A stretch of DNA of 64,000 nucleotides from Runella sp. MFBS21 (GCF_029433105.1 NZ_JARNTW010000028.1:1-64000), one strand, 5' to 3'. Numbered from the stretch's first letter, positions 54,512 to 62,944 are shown. A program made the numbers and translations. Notes: generated by a model from the letters alone, not told the origin.

Positions 54512-55256
54512 GGCTCAATGCATTTTGAAATTCTTTCATTACTTGATTAAACTTCAACTTAGAGGCAAAAGACAATGCTTCAGGCGTAGAGCCGTCAGCA
54601 AGCATCTTCACGATGTCTTTTGATGATTGACTAAAGCCAAGATCTCCGAATGGAATTAATTGAGTTTTCAATCCATTGGTTGATATTATCATTTCGAGCA
54701 TTGCTTTTGTTGTATCCCTTGAATCAATTCCTCCCGAAAGTCCAACATTGTAAAACCAGTGGACGGCAAAGAAGTCCTGAGTTAGCGAAGTTAATGCTTG
54801 AGAATAATTAAGGCAGGCCGAAACAGTATCATTACCCGCAATAACTACATTGAACGAAATACTCACCTCTAACATATCCGCCGCTTCTTTGAGGGTTTCA
54901 GCCGAGAATTCATAGCGAAGAAATTTAAGAAACTCTTCACTTTCAGGAGCCCCAAAGTCAACGTAGATTTTTTCGACGGGGGCCTGAGCAAAGACTTGTA
55001 GCATGTTCAAAAACTCCTCACGTTCAATTTTCTTGTTTTCATCCAGAATAGAATAATGACTTACCCGATTCGGGCCTACCAAACCGTTCAAACGAGCATT
55101 GGAAGTTTGAGTAGAATTATCCAGATCAATAAAGATAACGCTTTGATTATCTTTCTGCTGATTTGCCAAAAGCCAAACGAGGAAAGATTTACCAACACCT
55201 CCTTTTGACTGAAGGATGAAATGTAATTGTTTCATGGATTTTGCTGATTTAGCCAT
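54504..55256 (-). CDS. Second ParA/MinD-like ATPase
   Basis: 250 residues with a deviant Walker A (Q-S-K-G-G-V-G-K-S-F, about 17-26), an A' motif F-I-D-L-D-N-S-T-Q-T (about 42-51) and a Walker B-like I-Y-V-D-F-G-A-P. It is distant from the ParA at 48962. Such ATPases in mobilization regions of Bacteroidota often resemble MobD/TraA-like proteins and may place the transfer machinery. It has its own unit with the neighbouring small proteins. Confidence 0.75.
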   Translation of the reverse strand: MAKSAKSMKQLHFILQSKGGVGKSFLVWLLANQQKDNQSVIFIDLDNSTQTSNARLNGLVGPNRVSHYSILDENKKIEREEFLNMLQVFAQAPVEKIYVDFGAPESEEFLKFLRYEFSAETLKEAADMLEVSISFNVVIAGNDTVSACLNYSQALTSLTQDFFAVHWFYNVGLSGGIDSRDTTKAMLEMIISTNGLKTQLIPFGDLGFSQSSKDIVKMLADGSTPEALSFASKLKFNQVMKEFQNALSHV

Positions 55257-55327
55257 TGTAGTATATATTTAAAGTGAATAATAAAATGCTTAGTCATTTT
55301 GATAGGGTGCTTCTGGCCGGAAGTACC

Positions 55328-55702
55328 CTATTTTTTTCCGAACTTAGAGAAGAAATCGGCGTTTTTTTCCAGTCTTCTTTGCTCTTCTTTTCTTTTGACT
55401 TCTTCTTGAATTTGTGCATAAAAATCAACATCCTGATTAGGAGGTGATATAGTTGTATTCTTGGTATTGTCAATCGGTTGAGGGTTATTCTGAACTGCTA
55501 TTTTTTCCTTATAAGCTCGAGCTTTAAGTTCAATAAGTTGTTTAGCGGTTATCTGAATATCATGTTCATTGTGCAACCAGTCGGCTACAGCATCATATGT
55601 ATATCCCTGTTGTAATTTAGGGATTACATAGGCAAGCAGAGGAAACCCCCATTTTCGTTTACCATCCATTTTTCTTTTTCTAATTTCTTCAAGAGAGATC
55701 AT
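55328..55702 (-). CDS. Small hypothetical protein of the mobilization flank
   Basis: 124 residues: an N-terminal HTH-like part (L-Q-Q-G-Y-T-Y-D-A-V-A-D-W-L, I-T-A-K-Q-L-I-E-L-K-A-R-A, about 30-65), then a polar linker and a charged coiled-coil C-terminus. No family named. It is first in the minus-strand unit, and the phased CAATATT array lies just upstream of its start, so it could be self-regulated. Confidence 0.55.
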   Translation of the reverse strand: MISLEEIRKRKMDGKRKWGFPLLAYVIPKLQQGYTYDAVADWLHNEHDIQITAKQLIELKARAYKEKIAVQNNPQPIDNTKNTTISPPNQDVDFYAQIQEEVKRKEEQRRLEKNADFFSKFGKK

Positions 55703-55769
55703 TTTTTTAGAGCTTAAAAGAGTTTTACAAAGTTGAGATAGGTAAAGGTACTGCTTAAAATCAATAATG

Positions 55770-55850
55770 CAATATTAGTACAATATTTATACAATATTAA
55801 GGCAATGTTTTGTTATTAAGACAATATTATAGCAATATTAAGACAATATT
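55770..55850. repeat. Phased CAATATT array (11-bp period)
   Basis: CAATATT begins at 55770, 55781, 55792, 55822, 55833 and 55844, with a variant CAATGTT at 55803. Intervals are 11, 11, 11 (variant), 19, 11 and 11 bp. Such helical phasing means bent DNA or a row of protein sites. It lies between the minus-strand unit and the oriT-like structure. Confidence 0.6.
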
Positions 55851-55908
55851 TAAAGAAATGGTTAATTTTGCAACAATGGGTATAAGGCTTTCTTTTTTGT
55901 AAAGAGGA

Positions 55909-55976
55909 GCAAGATGTAGTTTTGCTAACAGCAAAACTAACCGCGCAAGCGCGTCTAGGTGACCCCGTCATCTTGC
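55909..55976. other. Candidate origin of transfer (oriT)
   Basis: Three inverted repeats surround or lie within this stretch: GCAAGATG with CATCTTGC as outer arms, AGTTTTGCT-AAC-AGCAAAACT, and CGCGC-AA-GCGCG. The outer right arm includes CATCTTG-C, which fits the YATCYTG/Y nick pattern I recall for MOBP-type relaxases. The mobC and relaxase genes begin 46 nt later. Typical position and architecture, but no experimental match. Confidence 0.6.
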
Positions 55977-56021
55977 AAGGGATAGCCCCTTGACCCCCTT
56001 AAAAAACGATATATAAAGGCA

Positions 56022-56366
56022 ATGTCAGAACGCAAAAAAGGGGGGCGCCCCTCCTTAGGAGAGTCAAAAAAAACGCAGGAAGTAACCGTTTTTTTTAGCA
56101 AGCGGGAATACGAACTGTTGACCGCTAAAGCCTCAGCCGTCAACCTCAGCATACAGGACTACCTGCGGGAGCTAGTTGTAAAGGGCTACGTCAAAAACAT
56201 AGACACGCCCGAGCAGCAAGAGGTCAAACGCCAACTTATTGGCTTGTCTAATAATGTGAATCAGTTGGCGAAGTTGGCACACATCAACGGGATGAAAACG
56301 ATGCACAAACAGGTTGAGGGTATTTTGGACGAAATAGACGAACTCTTAAAAAAGTACAAAAAATGA
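56022..56366 (+). CDS. mobC: MobC-type mobilization accessory protein
   Basis: 114 residues. A basic N-terminus is followed by a ribbon-helix-helix-like segment (E-V-T-V-F-F-S-K-R-E-Y-E-L-L, about 23-60) and a C-terminal helix with L-S-N-N-V-N-Q-L-A-K-L-A-H, the hallmark of the MobC family. MobC opens the DNA at oriT for the relaxase. Its last codon overlaps the relaxase start (ATGA). Confidence 0.85.
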   Translation: MSERKKGGRPSLGESKKTQEVTVFFSKREYELLTAKASAVNLSIQDYLRELVVKGYVKNIDTPEQQEVKRQLIGLSNNVNQLAKLAHINGMKTMHKQVEGILDEIDELLKKYKK

Positions 56367-57379
56367 TAGGGAAGGCGTTAGGTACTGGTAAGAGTTTTTC
56401 TGGTAAAATTAACTACCTGTTTGAAGGAAAATTAGAGGAGCGGGAAGCAGCTAATAAACAGGCAACTGTTATCAGCCACAGCGATAATGTGAGGGTTCCT
56501 TATAGTCATATTGATAAGAAAGGGATAACAAGAATGAAGGCTGATTTTATTGCTCGGTCTCAATCTTATAAGCATTACGACAAATCTAAAGGGTACATTG
56601 GGGAACACGTTCTTTCCTTTACAGAGCGCGATTTGAACGACTTGAAGGGGAAGGTTAGCATGAAATCAATGACAGAGGAATACATTAAATTAGCAGGAAT
56701 AGACAAGACCCAATACGTTGCCATTACCCATAAAGATACGCAAAATCCCCACGTTCATATATTGTTTAATCGAGTCAATAACGAGGGGAAGATTTTTGAC
56801 GCTACGTTTGAGAAGAAACGAGCTATGTATGCAGGAATCGTTTTATCCCAAAAGTATGGATTAGGATTGCCAGGAGAGTTGAAAAAAGTAGCAGAGGAAA
56901 AAGGGGTAAAGGTGATGCGGATGCAAATGGAGGATTACAAAGAGCTACGAGCAGGAAATGAATTATTACAACAAGCGCGAAATTTTCATCACTTAGAGAA
57001 ACTAAGTGCGTCTAAAGGACAGCAGTTTGAGCAGCGAGGCGATAAGGTACTATTGGATAAGAAAGAATATAGCAAGACAGACATGGAAACTATGTTTTGG
57101 CAAAATCGCGTAGAGGCTCTTACTGATAAAGAGGAAAAGGGTAAAATGATGACTGACGAAAAACTTGAAAGAATAGGGAGCAGCGCACCGCAAACTGTAC
57201 AATTATCCTCTTTGGAGGAGGGAGCAGCGCAAAGTAATAATGAGAAAAAAGTAAGCTCGTTTTCTAAACATAATGCCTCAATTGAAGAAGGCAAAGCCAA
57301 AAAAACAAAGCGTAAAAGAGTGTCAGATTACCAACAAAAAATAAATAAACTAAGCACGCGAAAACAGCTAAAACTATGA
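56363..57379 (+). CDS. MOBP-type relaxase (MobA/VirD2-like)
   Basis: 338 residues. An N-terminal G-K-x-x-S-G-K-I-N-Y-L-F-E-G, then H-V-L-S-F-T-E-R-D-L (about 74-83) and the three-His metal motif H-K-D-T-Q-N-P-H-V-H (His123, His130, His132). This is the MobA/VirD2 domain that nicks oriT and pilots DNA through the coupling protein. The C-terminal part (from about 200) is polar and charged, as usual. Genes on both sides overlap by 4 nt. Confidence 0.9.
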   Translation: MIGKALGTGKSFSGKINYLFEGKLEEREAANKQATVISHSDNVRVPYSHIDKKGITRMKADFIARSQSYKHYDKSKGYIGEHVLSFTERDLNDLKGKVSMKSMTEEYIKLAGIDKTQYVAITHKDTQNPHVHILFNRVNNEGKIFDATFEKKRAMYAGIVLSQKYGLGLPGELKKVAEEKGVKVMRMQMEDYKELRAGNELLQQARNFHHLEKLSASKGQQFEQRGDKVLLDKKEYSKTDMETMFWQNRVEALTDKEEKGKMMTDEKLERIGSSAPQTVQLSSLEEGAAQSNNEKKVSSFSKHNASIEEGKAKKTKRKRVSDYQQKINKLSTRKQLKL

Positions 57380-57564
57380 CCTTACTTACTTTCGTAAAAA
57401 TTGCCTGTGTAGTAGTAACAGGTATCTATTTGTTGTCTGTCAATCTATTCCAAAAGAGTAGTAAGAAAACAGGAGCACGGCCAGAGCCGAGCCGTTATAC
57501 TTTTTTTCCAAAGGAAAAAAATGGGTTGAGTGATGAAGAATTCCAAAAAAGAATGGAAGTATGA
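57376..57564 (+). CDS. Small single-span membrane protein
   Basis: 62 residues: an N-terminal membrane helix (about 5-23) and a charged cytoplasmic tail. Starts with an ATGA overlap with the relaxase and ends with one into the M23 gene. No family. Probably part of the mobilization complex or a holin-like partner of the hydrolase. Confidence 0.65.
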   Translation: MTLLTFVKIACVVVTGIYLLSVNLFQKSSKKTGARPEPSRYTFFPKEKNGLSDEEFQKRMEV

Positions 57565-58103
57565 AACCGCTTTTTGTTTGGTTAGTGGCGGCTTTGATAG
57601 GACATGATAACAGTCCTATCAATCAGGAGCAGTTTAATGAGTTGTTGATAAGTAATAGGCATTTAGCAAGTAGAGTGCCTTGTGTGATACCTATCGACCA
57701 ATTTTCTGAGGCTCAAATCTCTTCCTTATTTGCTTATAGGAAACACCCAATATTGGCGAAAATTAAACACCATAACGGGCTAGACATCGCTTGTAAGAGG
57801 CAAGCGATCCTAGCGGCAGCTACAGGAGTCGTATCAAAAACTGGATATGATAAGGGGCTAGGTAATTACATCAAGATCATACATGGTAATGGTTATGAAA
57901 CTACCTATGGTCATTTGTCCCAAGTATTTGTTGAGAAGGGGCAGGTCGTAGAACTATGTGAGAAAATTGGAGTAGCAGGAAAAACGGGCATGGCAACAGG
58001 GGTACATCTTCATTACGAAATACGCTACAATGGACAGCTAGAAAACCCTATCAAATATTTACTACTGCTTTATTACGCTATTGGCAAGCGGCTAGACAAT
58101 TAA
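57561..58103 (+). CDS. M23-family (LytM-type) peptidoglycan hydrolase
   Basis: 180 residues. The M23 zinc motif is complete: H-N-G-L-D (His71, Asp75) and H-L-H-Y-E-I (His149, His151), with the K-G-Q-V-V-E and K-T-G-x-A-T-G-V-H strand typical of the LytM fold. The N-terminus (about 1-20) is a weak signal or anchor. M23 enzymes open the cell wall for assembly of transfer channels. It ends the mobC operon, just before a terminator. Confidence 0.85.
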   Translation: MKPLFVWLVAALIGHDNSPINQEQFNELLISNRHLASRVPCVIPIDQFSEAQISSLFAYRKHPILAKIKHHNGLDIACKRQAILAAATGVVSKTGYDKGLGNYIKIIHGNGYETTYGHLSQVFVEKGQVVELCEKIGVAGKTGMATGVHLHYEIRYNGQLENPIKYLLLLYYAIGKRLDN

Positions 58104-58113
58104 AAAAACAACG

Positions 58114-58142
58114 AAAGGGCTTCTAAGAGAAGTCCTTTTTTT
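58114..58142 (+). terminator. Intrinsic terminator of the mob operon
   Basis: AAAGGGCTTCT pairs with AGAAGTCCTTT around AAG, followed by TTTT; the U-run continues from the stem. It closes the mobC-relaxase-M23 unit. Confidence 0.75.
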
Positions 58143-58200
58143 ATGCCTTTTTGTGACTCTTTCCTTCTTCTATCGTCTATTGTAGGGGAGCAAGAAAAAG

Positions 58201-58497
58201 ATGAAGTATTCTTTCCTTTTTTTGGGGATAGGCTGTATTGTAACGATAGCAACAGTCCATTTAGAAGGAAATTTTCTTACAAAAGAAAATGCAACAGACG
58301 GTATCAAAATAGGTCTATCACTGCAGTTAACGGGAGGTATAATAGCATCAAAATGGCTCTATCGGTTCATCCGTCTAACATTAAAGAAGAAAAAATATAG
58401 ACGTTATGCAGACAAAATCAACCCCCAAACCATTGACCCGAAAAAAACTATTGAAACAGGGCGAGACCTTAAAGAAAAAGGTTCAAATGCTGCCTAA
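58201..58497 (+). CDS. Small membrane protein
   Basis: 98 residues with two hydrophobic segments (about 3-22 and 36-52), then a charged C-terminus. No family recognised. Its last 92 nt overlap the next gene in another frame, so either one of the two is spurious or a frame shift separates a once-longer gene. Confidence 0.5.
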   Translation: MKYSFLFLGIGCIVTIATVHLEGNFLTKENATDGIKIGLSLQLTGGIIASKWLYRFIRLTLKKKKYRRYADKINPQTIDPKKTIETGRDLKEKGSNAA

Positions 58498-58603
58498 GCT
58501 CGTGGATGGTATGCCTGATTTTTCTAAGGCATCCAGTGAACTCAAAGCTCAAATTGATGCCTACGTAGAAAAAATGGCAGCCAATCAGTGGCTGCCAGAA
58601 TAA
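58406..58603 (+). CDS. Small basic hypothetical protein, overlapping
   Basis: 65 residues: an N-terminal K-P-L-T-R-K-K-L-L-K basic helix, then P-K-L-V-D-G-M-P-D-F-S-K-A-S. Looks like a small cytosolic helical protein. The long overlap with the preceding frame is unusual. Low information content; function unknown. Confidence 0.5.
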   Translation: MQTKSTPKPLTRKKLLKQGETLKKKVQMLPKLVDGMPDFSKASSELKAQIDAYVEKMAANQWLPE

Positions 58604-58613
58604 ATAAAAACTT

Positions 58614-58970
58614 TTAGACCGAAAGTAAAACATTCGCAGGGATTCCCAACCCGTGATACAGGTTTTTTATCATTTTTAGGGTGAGATTTCTTTTTCGGTT
58701 TAAGACTTCTGATACCCGTTGTTTGCTGCCAAAATACCTTACCAAGTCTTGTTGAGTGAGTTCTTCTTCTTCCATTTTGTATTTAATAGCATCAATGGGA
58801 TCAAGCACAGGCATGGGGTGATGTTTAGCTTCGTAAGCTTCAATCACCAACAATAATAATTCAAGGGTATCTCCTTCGGGTGTATTGGGCTTTGCGTCCC
58901 AAACCTTATCAAGCTCCTTAAAAGCCGCTTTATAATCTTCTTCGTTGTGAATGGGTTTTACAGTGAACAT
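58614..58970 (-). CDS. higA: HigA-like antitoxin (XRE-type HTH)
   Basis: 118 residues. A C-terminal HTH (about 60-115; K-M-E-E-E-E-L-T-Q-Q-D-L-V-R-Y-F, S-K-Q-R-V-S-E-V-L-N-R-K-R) is typical of HigA-family antitoxins. It follows the toxin gene by 9 nt in the same direction, the toxin-first order of higBA. Presumably binds the operon promoter and neutralises the HigB-like toxin. Confidence 0.8.
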   Translation of the reverse strand: MFTVKPIHNEEDYKAAFKELDKVWDAKPNTPEGDTLELLLLVIEAYEAKHHPMPVLDPIDAIKYKMEEEELTQQDLVRYFGSKQRVSEVLNRKRNLTLKMIKNLYHGLGIPANVLLSV

Positions 58971-58979
58971 ACAACTTGC

Positions 58980-59282
58980 CTAGTTAAAATCAACGGTTTT
59001 TGCATCTACTTTATCGTATTCTTTGTGGGTACCCACAAACTTGACCCAACCCGCTTTAAAATGGTAGTTAAAAGCAACAATGAGTCTAAATTTGTTACGG
59101 GCAATGTTAAAAACAATTCTATCATTTCCCACAAAATCAGCTCCTTTAAAATCGGCAATGATTTCTTGGGGAGTATTATAATCTCGTTTTGAGATTTTTT
59201 CGTACCACCCTACTAGTGCTATTTCCGCATCGGGATGAATTTGCCAAAACTCGCGTAGGGTGCTTTTTGCTATAATTCGCAT
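58980..59282 (-). CDS. higB: HigB-like mRNA-interferase toxin
   Basis: 100 residues with the HigB/RelE-like pattern: L-R-E-F-W-Q-I-H-P-D-A-E at the N-terminus, D-R-I-V-F-N-I-A-R-N-K-F-R-L-I (central strands), and V-K-F-V-G-T-H-K-E-Y-D near the C-terminus, all seen in HigB of this family. It cleaves mRNA at ribosomes when free. Adds plasmid maintenance to the transfer region. Confidence 0.85.
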   Translation of the reverse strand: MRIIAKSTLREFWQIHPDAEIALVGWYEKISKRDYNTPQEIIADFKGADFVGNDRIVFNIARNKFRLIVAFNYHFKAGWVKFVGTHKEYDKVDAKTVDFN

Positions 59283-59341
59283 GGTTAAAGATTAACGTTC
59301 CAAAATTAACAAAAGTTACCAAATTGGTGACTTTTATTTGT

Positions 59342-61360
59342 TCAATCCACCAAATCCTCGTCTAATTCCCACTTGATTAGGAGTTTAATATCTTCTTTAA
59401 TTTGGGTGAAATTGTCCTGTACTTCCTGTTCAGTAATCTCTCTGCGGGGAAGTTCTTTCTTCGTTTTTTTTAGCTCTTCTATTTCTACGGCGATATAGCC
59501 ATTAAAAAGCTTGAGGTCAATTTCTTCCCCAAAGTTATCCGCAACTTTGCCCACAAAATGCCCCTGAGAAAGCGTTGAAATCTTAGAGGCGGGAATGAGT
59601 TGTTCCATGTTCTTTGATTCCGTAACATTCAAGTCACTTTTTTGAAAGGAGGTAGAAAACTTTTGTTGATTGGTTTTTCCAAACATTTTTGAAAGGGTTT
59701 CCGCCGTTTGGTTATTAACGGATCCTGAGAAAATGGTACCGCAGGTGTTGACAATGACGTTTGCCTGTTCTTTTCCATAGTCCTTGGTAAGTTGCTCCAT
59801 GTCCTGAATTCCCAACCACGTAGCTACGTTATAGCTTCGCACGGTGGCGATGAAGTTGTCCAGACCTCTAAGGTACATAGAAGGCAACTCGTCAATAAAA
59901 AAGGCTGATTTGATACCCTTTTTTTTGAATTGATAAATAAGGCGCATGATGGTAGCGGTATAAACCGAGAGCGCGGAGGAATAAATATTGATTTTTTCGG
60001 GGTTATTGGCAAGGCATAGAATTTTTGGTTCTTGTGGGTTATTAATGTCTAAATCCATGTCATTGCCAGACATGACCCAATAAATTTTGGGTGATGAAAG
60101 CCGAGCAAGCGCGTTTTGCGCACTTGCTACCTGACCTGCCAACTGTTCCCCCGCTTTATTGGCCATTGCGACCTGAAACATGGCCGTATAAGCCCCCAAC
60201 TCGTCATACTTTACCATACAACCAATTACCTCATTAGGATTTTGAGCAATGAGTTCGATACAATGAGGTAGTGTACAAATGGGTCTTCCTTTCAACCTAT
60301 CTGCGTACTTTTTTTCCATGAGACGCAGGTAATAGATGGTTACAGTAAGATAATTGATAGCAGAGTCGGCAAAGAAATCTCCTTCTTTCTTAATCCACGT
60401 TCTGTTGAGGTTCAACATCAAAACCTTAGCCGTTTCGTTGGCCTCTTCAATGGTCGAAATATACTTTTCATCCAGAGGGTTTGAGCGAATAGAGAGTGTA
60501 ACATCATCAAAATTAATCACTCCAAATTTTGGGATAATAGGCTCATTATTAGCCGTTTTTCCAAAAGTGTATTTATTATTTTGCAGGGCCTTATAAAAAG
60601 AATTAAAGGCTTCGAGTGACAAATCTGGATACTTCACGTCATAGACAAGAGCGGAGTATCCTTTGTACACACTTTGCCAAAGCGCGGGAATGAGGACGGT
60701 AAACGTTTTTCCTGAGCCTTGGGAGCCTAATACAAGGACCGCCCGTTGTGGATTGATGACATTGATATAGCCTTCATTCCACTGTGAATTATAAGGATAT
60801 TGCAGTTTGTAGTTGACAGAAAAAGGATTGGTGATAAGTTTTTGATTTTGGGGGAACTGTTCGTTTTCATCGTTGAAAACATCTATTTCAGGAACCGAGA
60901 CCATTGATGAAAACTCAAGCCCTCCTTTGATAATTAATATCACAGCGATTGACTGCAATGTCATTAGAGCAGTAAAAATAGTAAGCTGCCTACCCTCTTT
61001 TTCAAAGAGATAAGCAGTTAGTAGTAGCACACTTACCCCTACAAAAAGTAACATATTGGCTCTTGTTTTGCTAGCTTTTAGGTTAGCTTTTGGCGATGAT
61101 ACCATCGCCAACAAGACGCACAATACCAAGACGATGTAGATTAATACATTGCTTTGGTAGATGGGTTTATTCTTTCCCATCCAACTCCCTACTTTGAAAA
61201 TGATAGTGTTTAGGCCGTTTTTCTGACTAAAAACGTCGGAAAAATACGTCGTAAACCAGTACATGCTCTGCACGCAGAGTAATGTGATAAGGAGATACAG
61301 CAGGATGTTGTAAATCTCCTTGCCGTGCTCTTTTTCTTTAGCCGTTGCGGTTGCCTCCAT
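59342..61360 (-). CDS. Type IV coupling protein (TraG/VirD4-like)
   Basis: 672 residues: N-terminal membrane helices (about 17-35, 70-85, 100-118 and 128-147), Walker A G-S-Q-G-S-G-K-T (about 211-218), and Walker B A-F-F-I-D-E-L-P-S (about 485-493), in the TraG/TraD/VirD4 layout. It receives the relaxase-DNA complex and passes it to the conjugation channel. Runs opposite to the DUF4134 genes, and their starts face each other across a 113-bp gap. Confidence 0.9.
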   Translation of the reverse strand: MEATATAKEKEHGKEIYNILLYLLITLLCVQSMYWFTTYFSDVFSQKNGLNTIIFKVGSWMGKNKPIYQSNVLIYIVLVLCVLLAMVSSPKANLKASKTRANMLLFVGVSVLLLTAYLFEKEGRQLTIFTALMTLQSIAVILIIKGGLEFSSMVSVPEIDVFNDENEQFPQNQKLITNPFSVNYKLQYPYNSQWNEGYINVINPQRAVLVLGSQGSGKTFTVLIPALWQSVYKGYSALVYDVKYPDLSLEAFNSFYKALQNNKYTFGKTANNEPIIPKFGVINFDDVTLSIRSNPLDEKYISTIEEANETAKVLMLNLNRTWIKKEGDFFADSAINYLTVTIYYLRLMEKKYADRLKGRPICTLPHCIELIAQNPNEVIGCMVKYDELGAYTAMFQVAMANKAGEQLAGQVASAQNALARLSSPKIYWVMSGNDMDLDINNPQEPKILCLANNPEKINIYSSALSVYTATIMRLIYQFKKKGIKSAFFIDELPSMYLRGLDNFIATVRSYNVATWLGIQDMEQLTKDYGKEQANVIVNTCGTIFSGSVNNQTAETLSKMFGKTNQQKFSTSFQKSDLNVTESKNMEQLIPASKISTLSQGHFVGKVADNFGEEIDLKLFNGYIAVEIEELKKTKKELPRREITEQEVQDNFTQIKEDIKLLIKWELDEDLVD

Positions 61361-61405
61361 AAAATAGTTGTTAAAAAATTTTGAAGTTTTTGTTGAATAA
61401 ATTTT

Positions 61406-61446
61406 ATTTGTACGAAAGTTATTAAAAATATTTGTACAAAATTATT
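61406..61446. promoter_or_regulatory. Divergent promoter region with a direct repeat
   Basis: ATTTGTACGAAAGTTATT (61406) is repeated as ATTTGTACAAAATTATT (61430), 24 bp apart. It sits between the coupling-protein gene and the divergent channel genes, so it may be a shared regulator site. Confidence 0.35.
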
Positions 61447-61473
61447 TTTTTTTCACCAAAAACCAAAAAAAGG

Positions 61474-61794
61474 ATGAAACGTATCATTCAATCTCTCAAG
61501 CAAGCTTCTTTCTTTGTTTTCGTTTCAGTGAGTGCCGCTATGGCACAGGCAGGGGGTATCCAAAAGGGTGCCAGTGCGCTAACCGCCCTAACGAGCGACT
61601 TACAAAGTTATATAGACCCAGTGACTACGGTAGTGTACGTAGTTGCGGCGGTCATTGGGTTAGTTGGCGCACTAAAAGTGTATGTCAACTGGCAAAATGG
61701 CAAGGAAAACGTCATGGCGTCTGCCACTGGCTGGTTAGGGGCTTGTCTCTTTCTCCTAATTGCTAATACCGTATTGAGAGCCATGTTTATCTAA
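61474..61794 (+). CDS. DUF4134/TraE-like conjugation protein (VirB2-like pilin type)
   Basis: 106 residues from the ATG at 61474, which fits a signal peptide (ending MAQA); an earlier in-frame TTG is unlikely. Two hydrophobic segments after the signal (V-V-A-A-V-I-G-L-V-G-A-L-K-V-Y-V and W-L-G-A-C-L-F-L-L-I-A) flank N-W-Q-N-G-K-E-N-V. The K-V/I-Y-x-x-W-x-x-G core is that of DUF4134 (TraE), which resembles VirB2 pilins. Confidence 0.8.
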   Translation: MKRIIQSLKQASFFVFVSVSAAMAQAGGIQKGASALTALTSDLQSYIDPVTTVVYVVAAVIGLVGALKVYVNWQNGKENVMASATGWLGACLFLLIANTVLRAMFI

Positions 61795-61849
61795 AAAAAG
61801 GTAGGGGTAATTTCCCCTATCTTTTTAATCTATCTGTTCGATTTATCCC

Positions 61850-62197
61850 ATGAAAAAACTATTCATAAGTATCCTTTTTATAGGGGTCTATTCGGCGTCT
61901 TTTGCGCAGGTCTATTACGATGACAGCGCAGGTGATACAGGAATCAGAAGCCATATTACAGGCCCTCTGACGGGTTATATTCCCCTCTTCTACAAATTCT
62001 CAATGGCTATTATTGCCATTGTTGCGATTGTCATTACGGCTAAAATATACGTGCGTTGGCAAGAGGGGGATGACTCTGTTTTTTCCTCGATTACGCGGTG
62101 GTACTTTGGGTTGATTGTCGTAGCCGCCCTGCTGTATTTTTTGAAGCTCTATTTCCAAGATTACGAATTACGCTATAAACCTGACCTCAATTTCTAA
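61850..62197 (+). CDS. Second DUF4134/TraE-like protein
   Basis: 115 residues with a signal (about 1-19, ending FAQ). The same two-helix hairpin is present with A-K-I-Y-V-R-W-Q-E-G-D-D in the middle, so it is a paralogue of the preceding gene. It ends with a short C-terminal extension (Y-E-L-R-Y-K-P-D). 55 nt behind its neighbour; the next gene starts 4 nt after it. Confidence 0.75.
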   Translation: MKKLFISILFIGVYSASFAQVYYDDSAGDTGIRSHITGPLTGYIPLFYKFSMAIIAIVAIVITAKIYVRWQEGDDSVFSSITRWYFGLIVVAALLYFLKLYFQDYELRYKPDLNF

Positions 62198-62201
62198 GCA
62201 C

Positions 62202-62630
62202 ATGGGAGAAGCAGACGGTATATATGCAACGATTAAACAAGTCGTCGTTACCGCTAGTGCGGCGGCGGGTGTCATTGCAGGGTTCAAAATCTACATGAAA
62301 TGGAATCGGGGCGAATTTGTGACGCACCAAATTTTTTCATGGATTGTGGGGCTTTTATCGGTGGGAGCCTTGACTTACGCGGTCAATGTTTACATCTACG
62401 GGGGCGGCCTCCAAGCGGGGTTGGCCGTGGGTTGGATTGATTTACTGAAGGTCGAAATCTACGAGGCGGTGATGCTTTTTGGCATCGTCGTTTCGGTCGT
62501 TTCAGTCATTAGGATTTACTACAAGTACAACGAAGGAGAAGACATTGTCCCACTCATTTATCAATGGGTGGGTGCTTTGCTTTTCCTTTCGGTCATGGGA
62601 TTGATTGTGTTTTCACTCATTAAATATTAA
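62202..62630 (+). CDS. Tandem-duplicated TraE-like protein
   Basis: 142 residues without a clear cleavable signal. The sequence carries the hairpin twice: F-K-I-Y-M-K-W-N-R-G-E (first half) and I-R-I-Y-Y-K-Y-N-E-G-E-D (second half), each between hydrophobic helices, so four membrane segments in all. This is a fused duplication of the VirB2-like unit. It could be a pilin-like platform protein. Part of a compact operon. Confidence 0.7.
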   Translation: MGEADGIYATIKQVVVTASAAAGVIAGFKIYMKWNRGEFVTHQIFSWIVGLLSVGALTYAVNVYIYGGGLQAGLAVGWIDLLKVEIYEAVMLFGIVVSVVSVIRIYYKYNEGEDIVPLIYQWVGALLFLSVMGLIVFSLIKY

Positions 62631-62635
62631 TCCAT

Positions 62636-62944
62636 ATGAATACAAAAGTCATGAAAGGCATTGATGATGAAATTGAGTTTAAAGGCTTCAAGGGACGTTA
62701 TTTCTATCAGTTAGCAGGTAGTGTTTTGGGGCTTTTGACGCTCGTGTTTCTTCTGTATACCACTGGTATTAACAGTTTTATCCTACTCTTTGTGGCGGTG
62801 GGTGCCGGTGCCTTTGCCCTTACTTACATCAAGGGCAATATGGAGAAAAATGGCAAATATGGGCATATCCATAAGCAACATGCACCGCCGCAGCATGTGA
62901 TTATCAACAAGCCGTTTCACAAGTTAATCGCTAAATCATACTAA
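62636..62944 (+). CDS. DUF4133/TraF-like conjugation protein
   Basis: 102 residues. K-G-F-K-G-R-Y-F-Y-Q-L-A-G precedes two adjoining membrane segments (about 25-63), then a basic C-terminus with H-I-H-K-Q-H-A. Matches DUF4133, the VirB3-like TraF of Bacteroidota conjugative elements, which always precedes the TraG ATPase. Its stop overlaps the next start by one base. Confidence 0.8.
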   Translation: MNTKVMKGIDDEIEFKGFKGRYFYQLAGSVLGLLTLVFLLYTTGINSFILLFVAVGAGAFALTYIKGNMEKNGKYGHIHKQHAPPQHVIINKPFHKLIAKSY

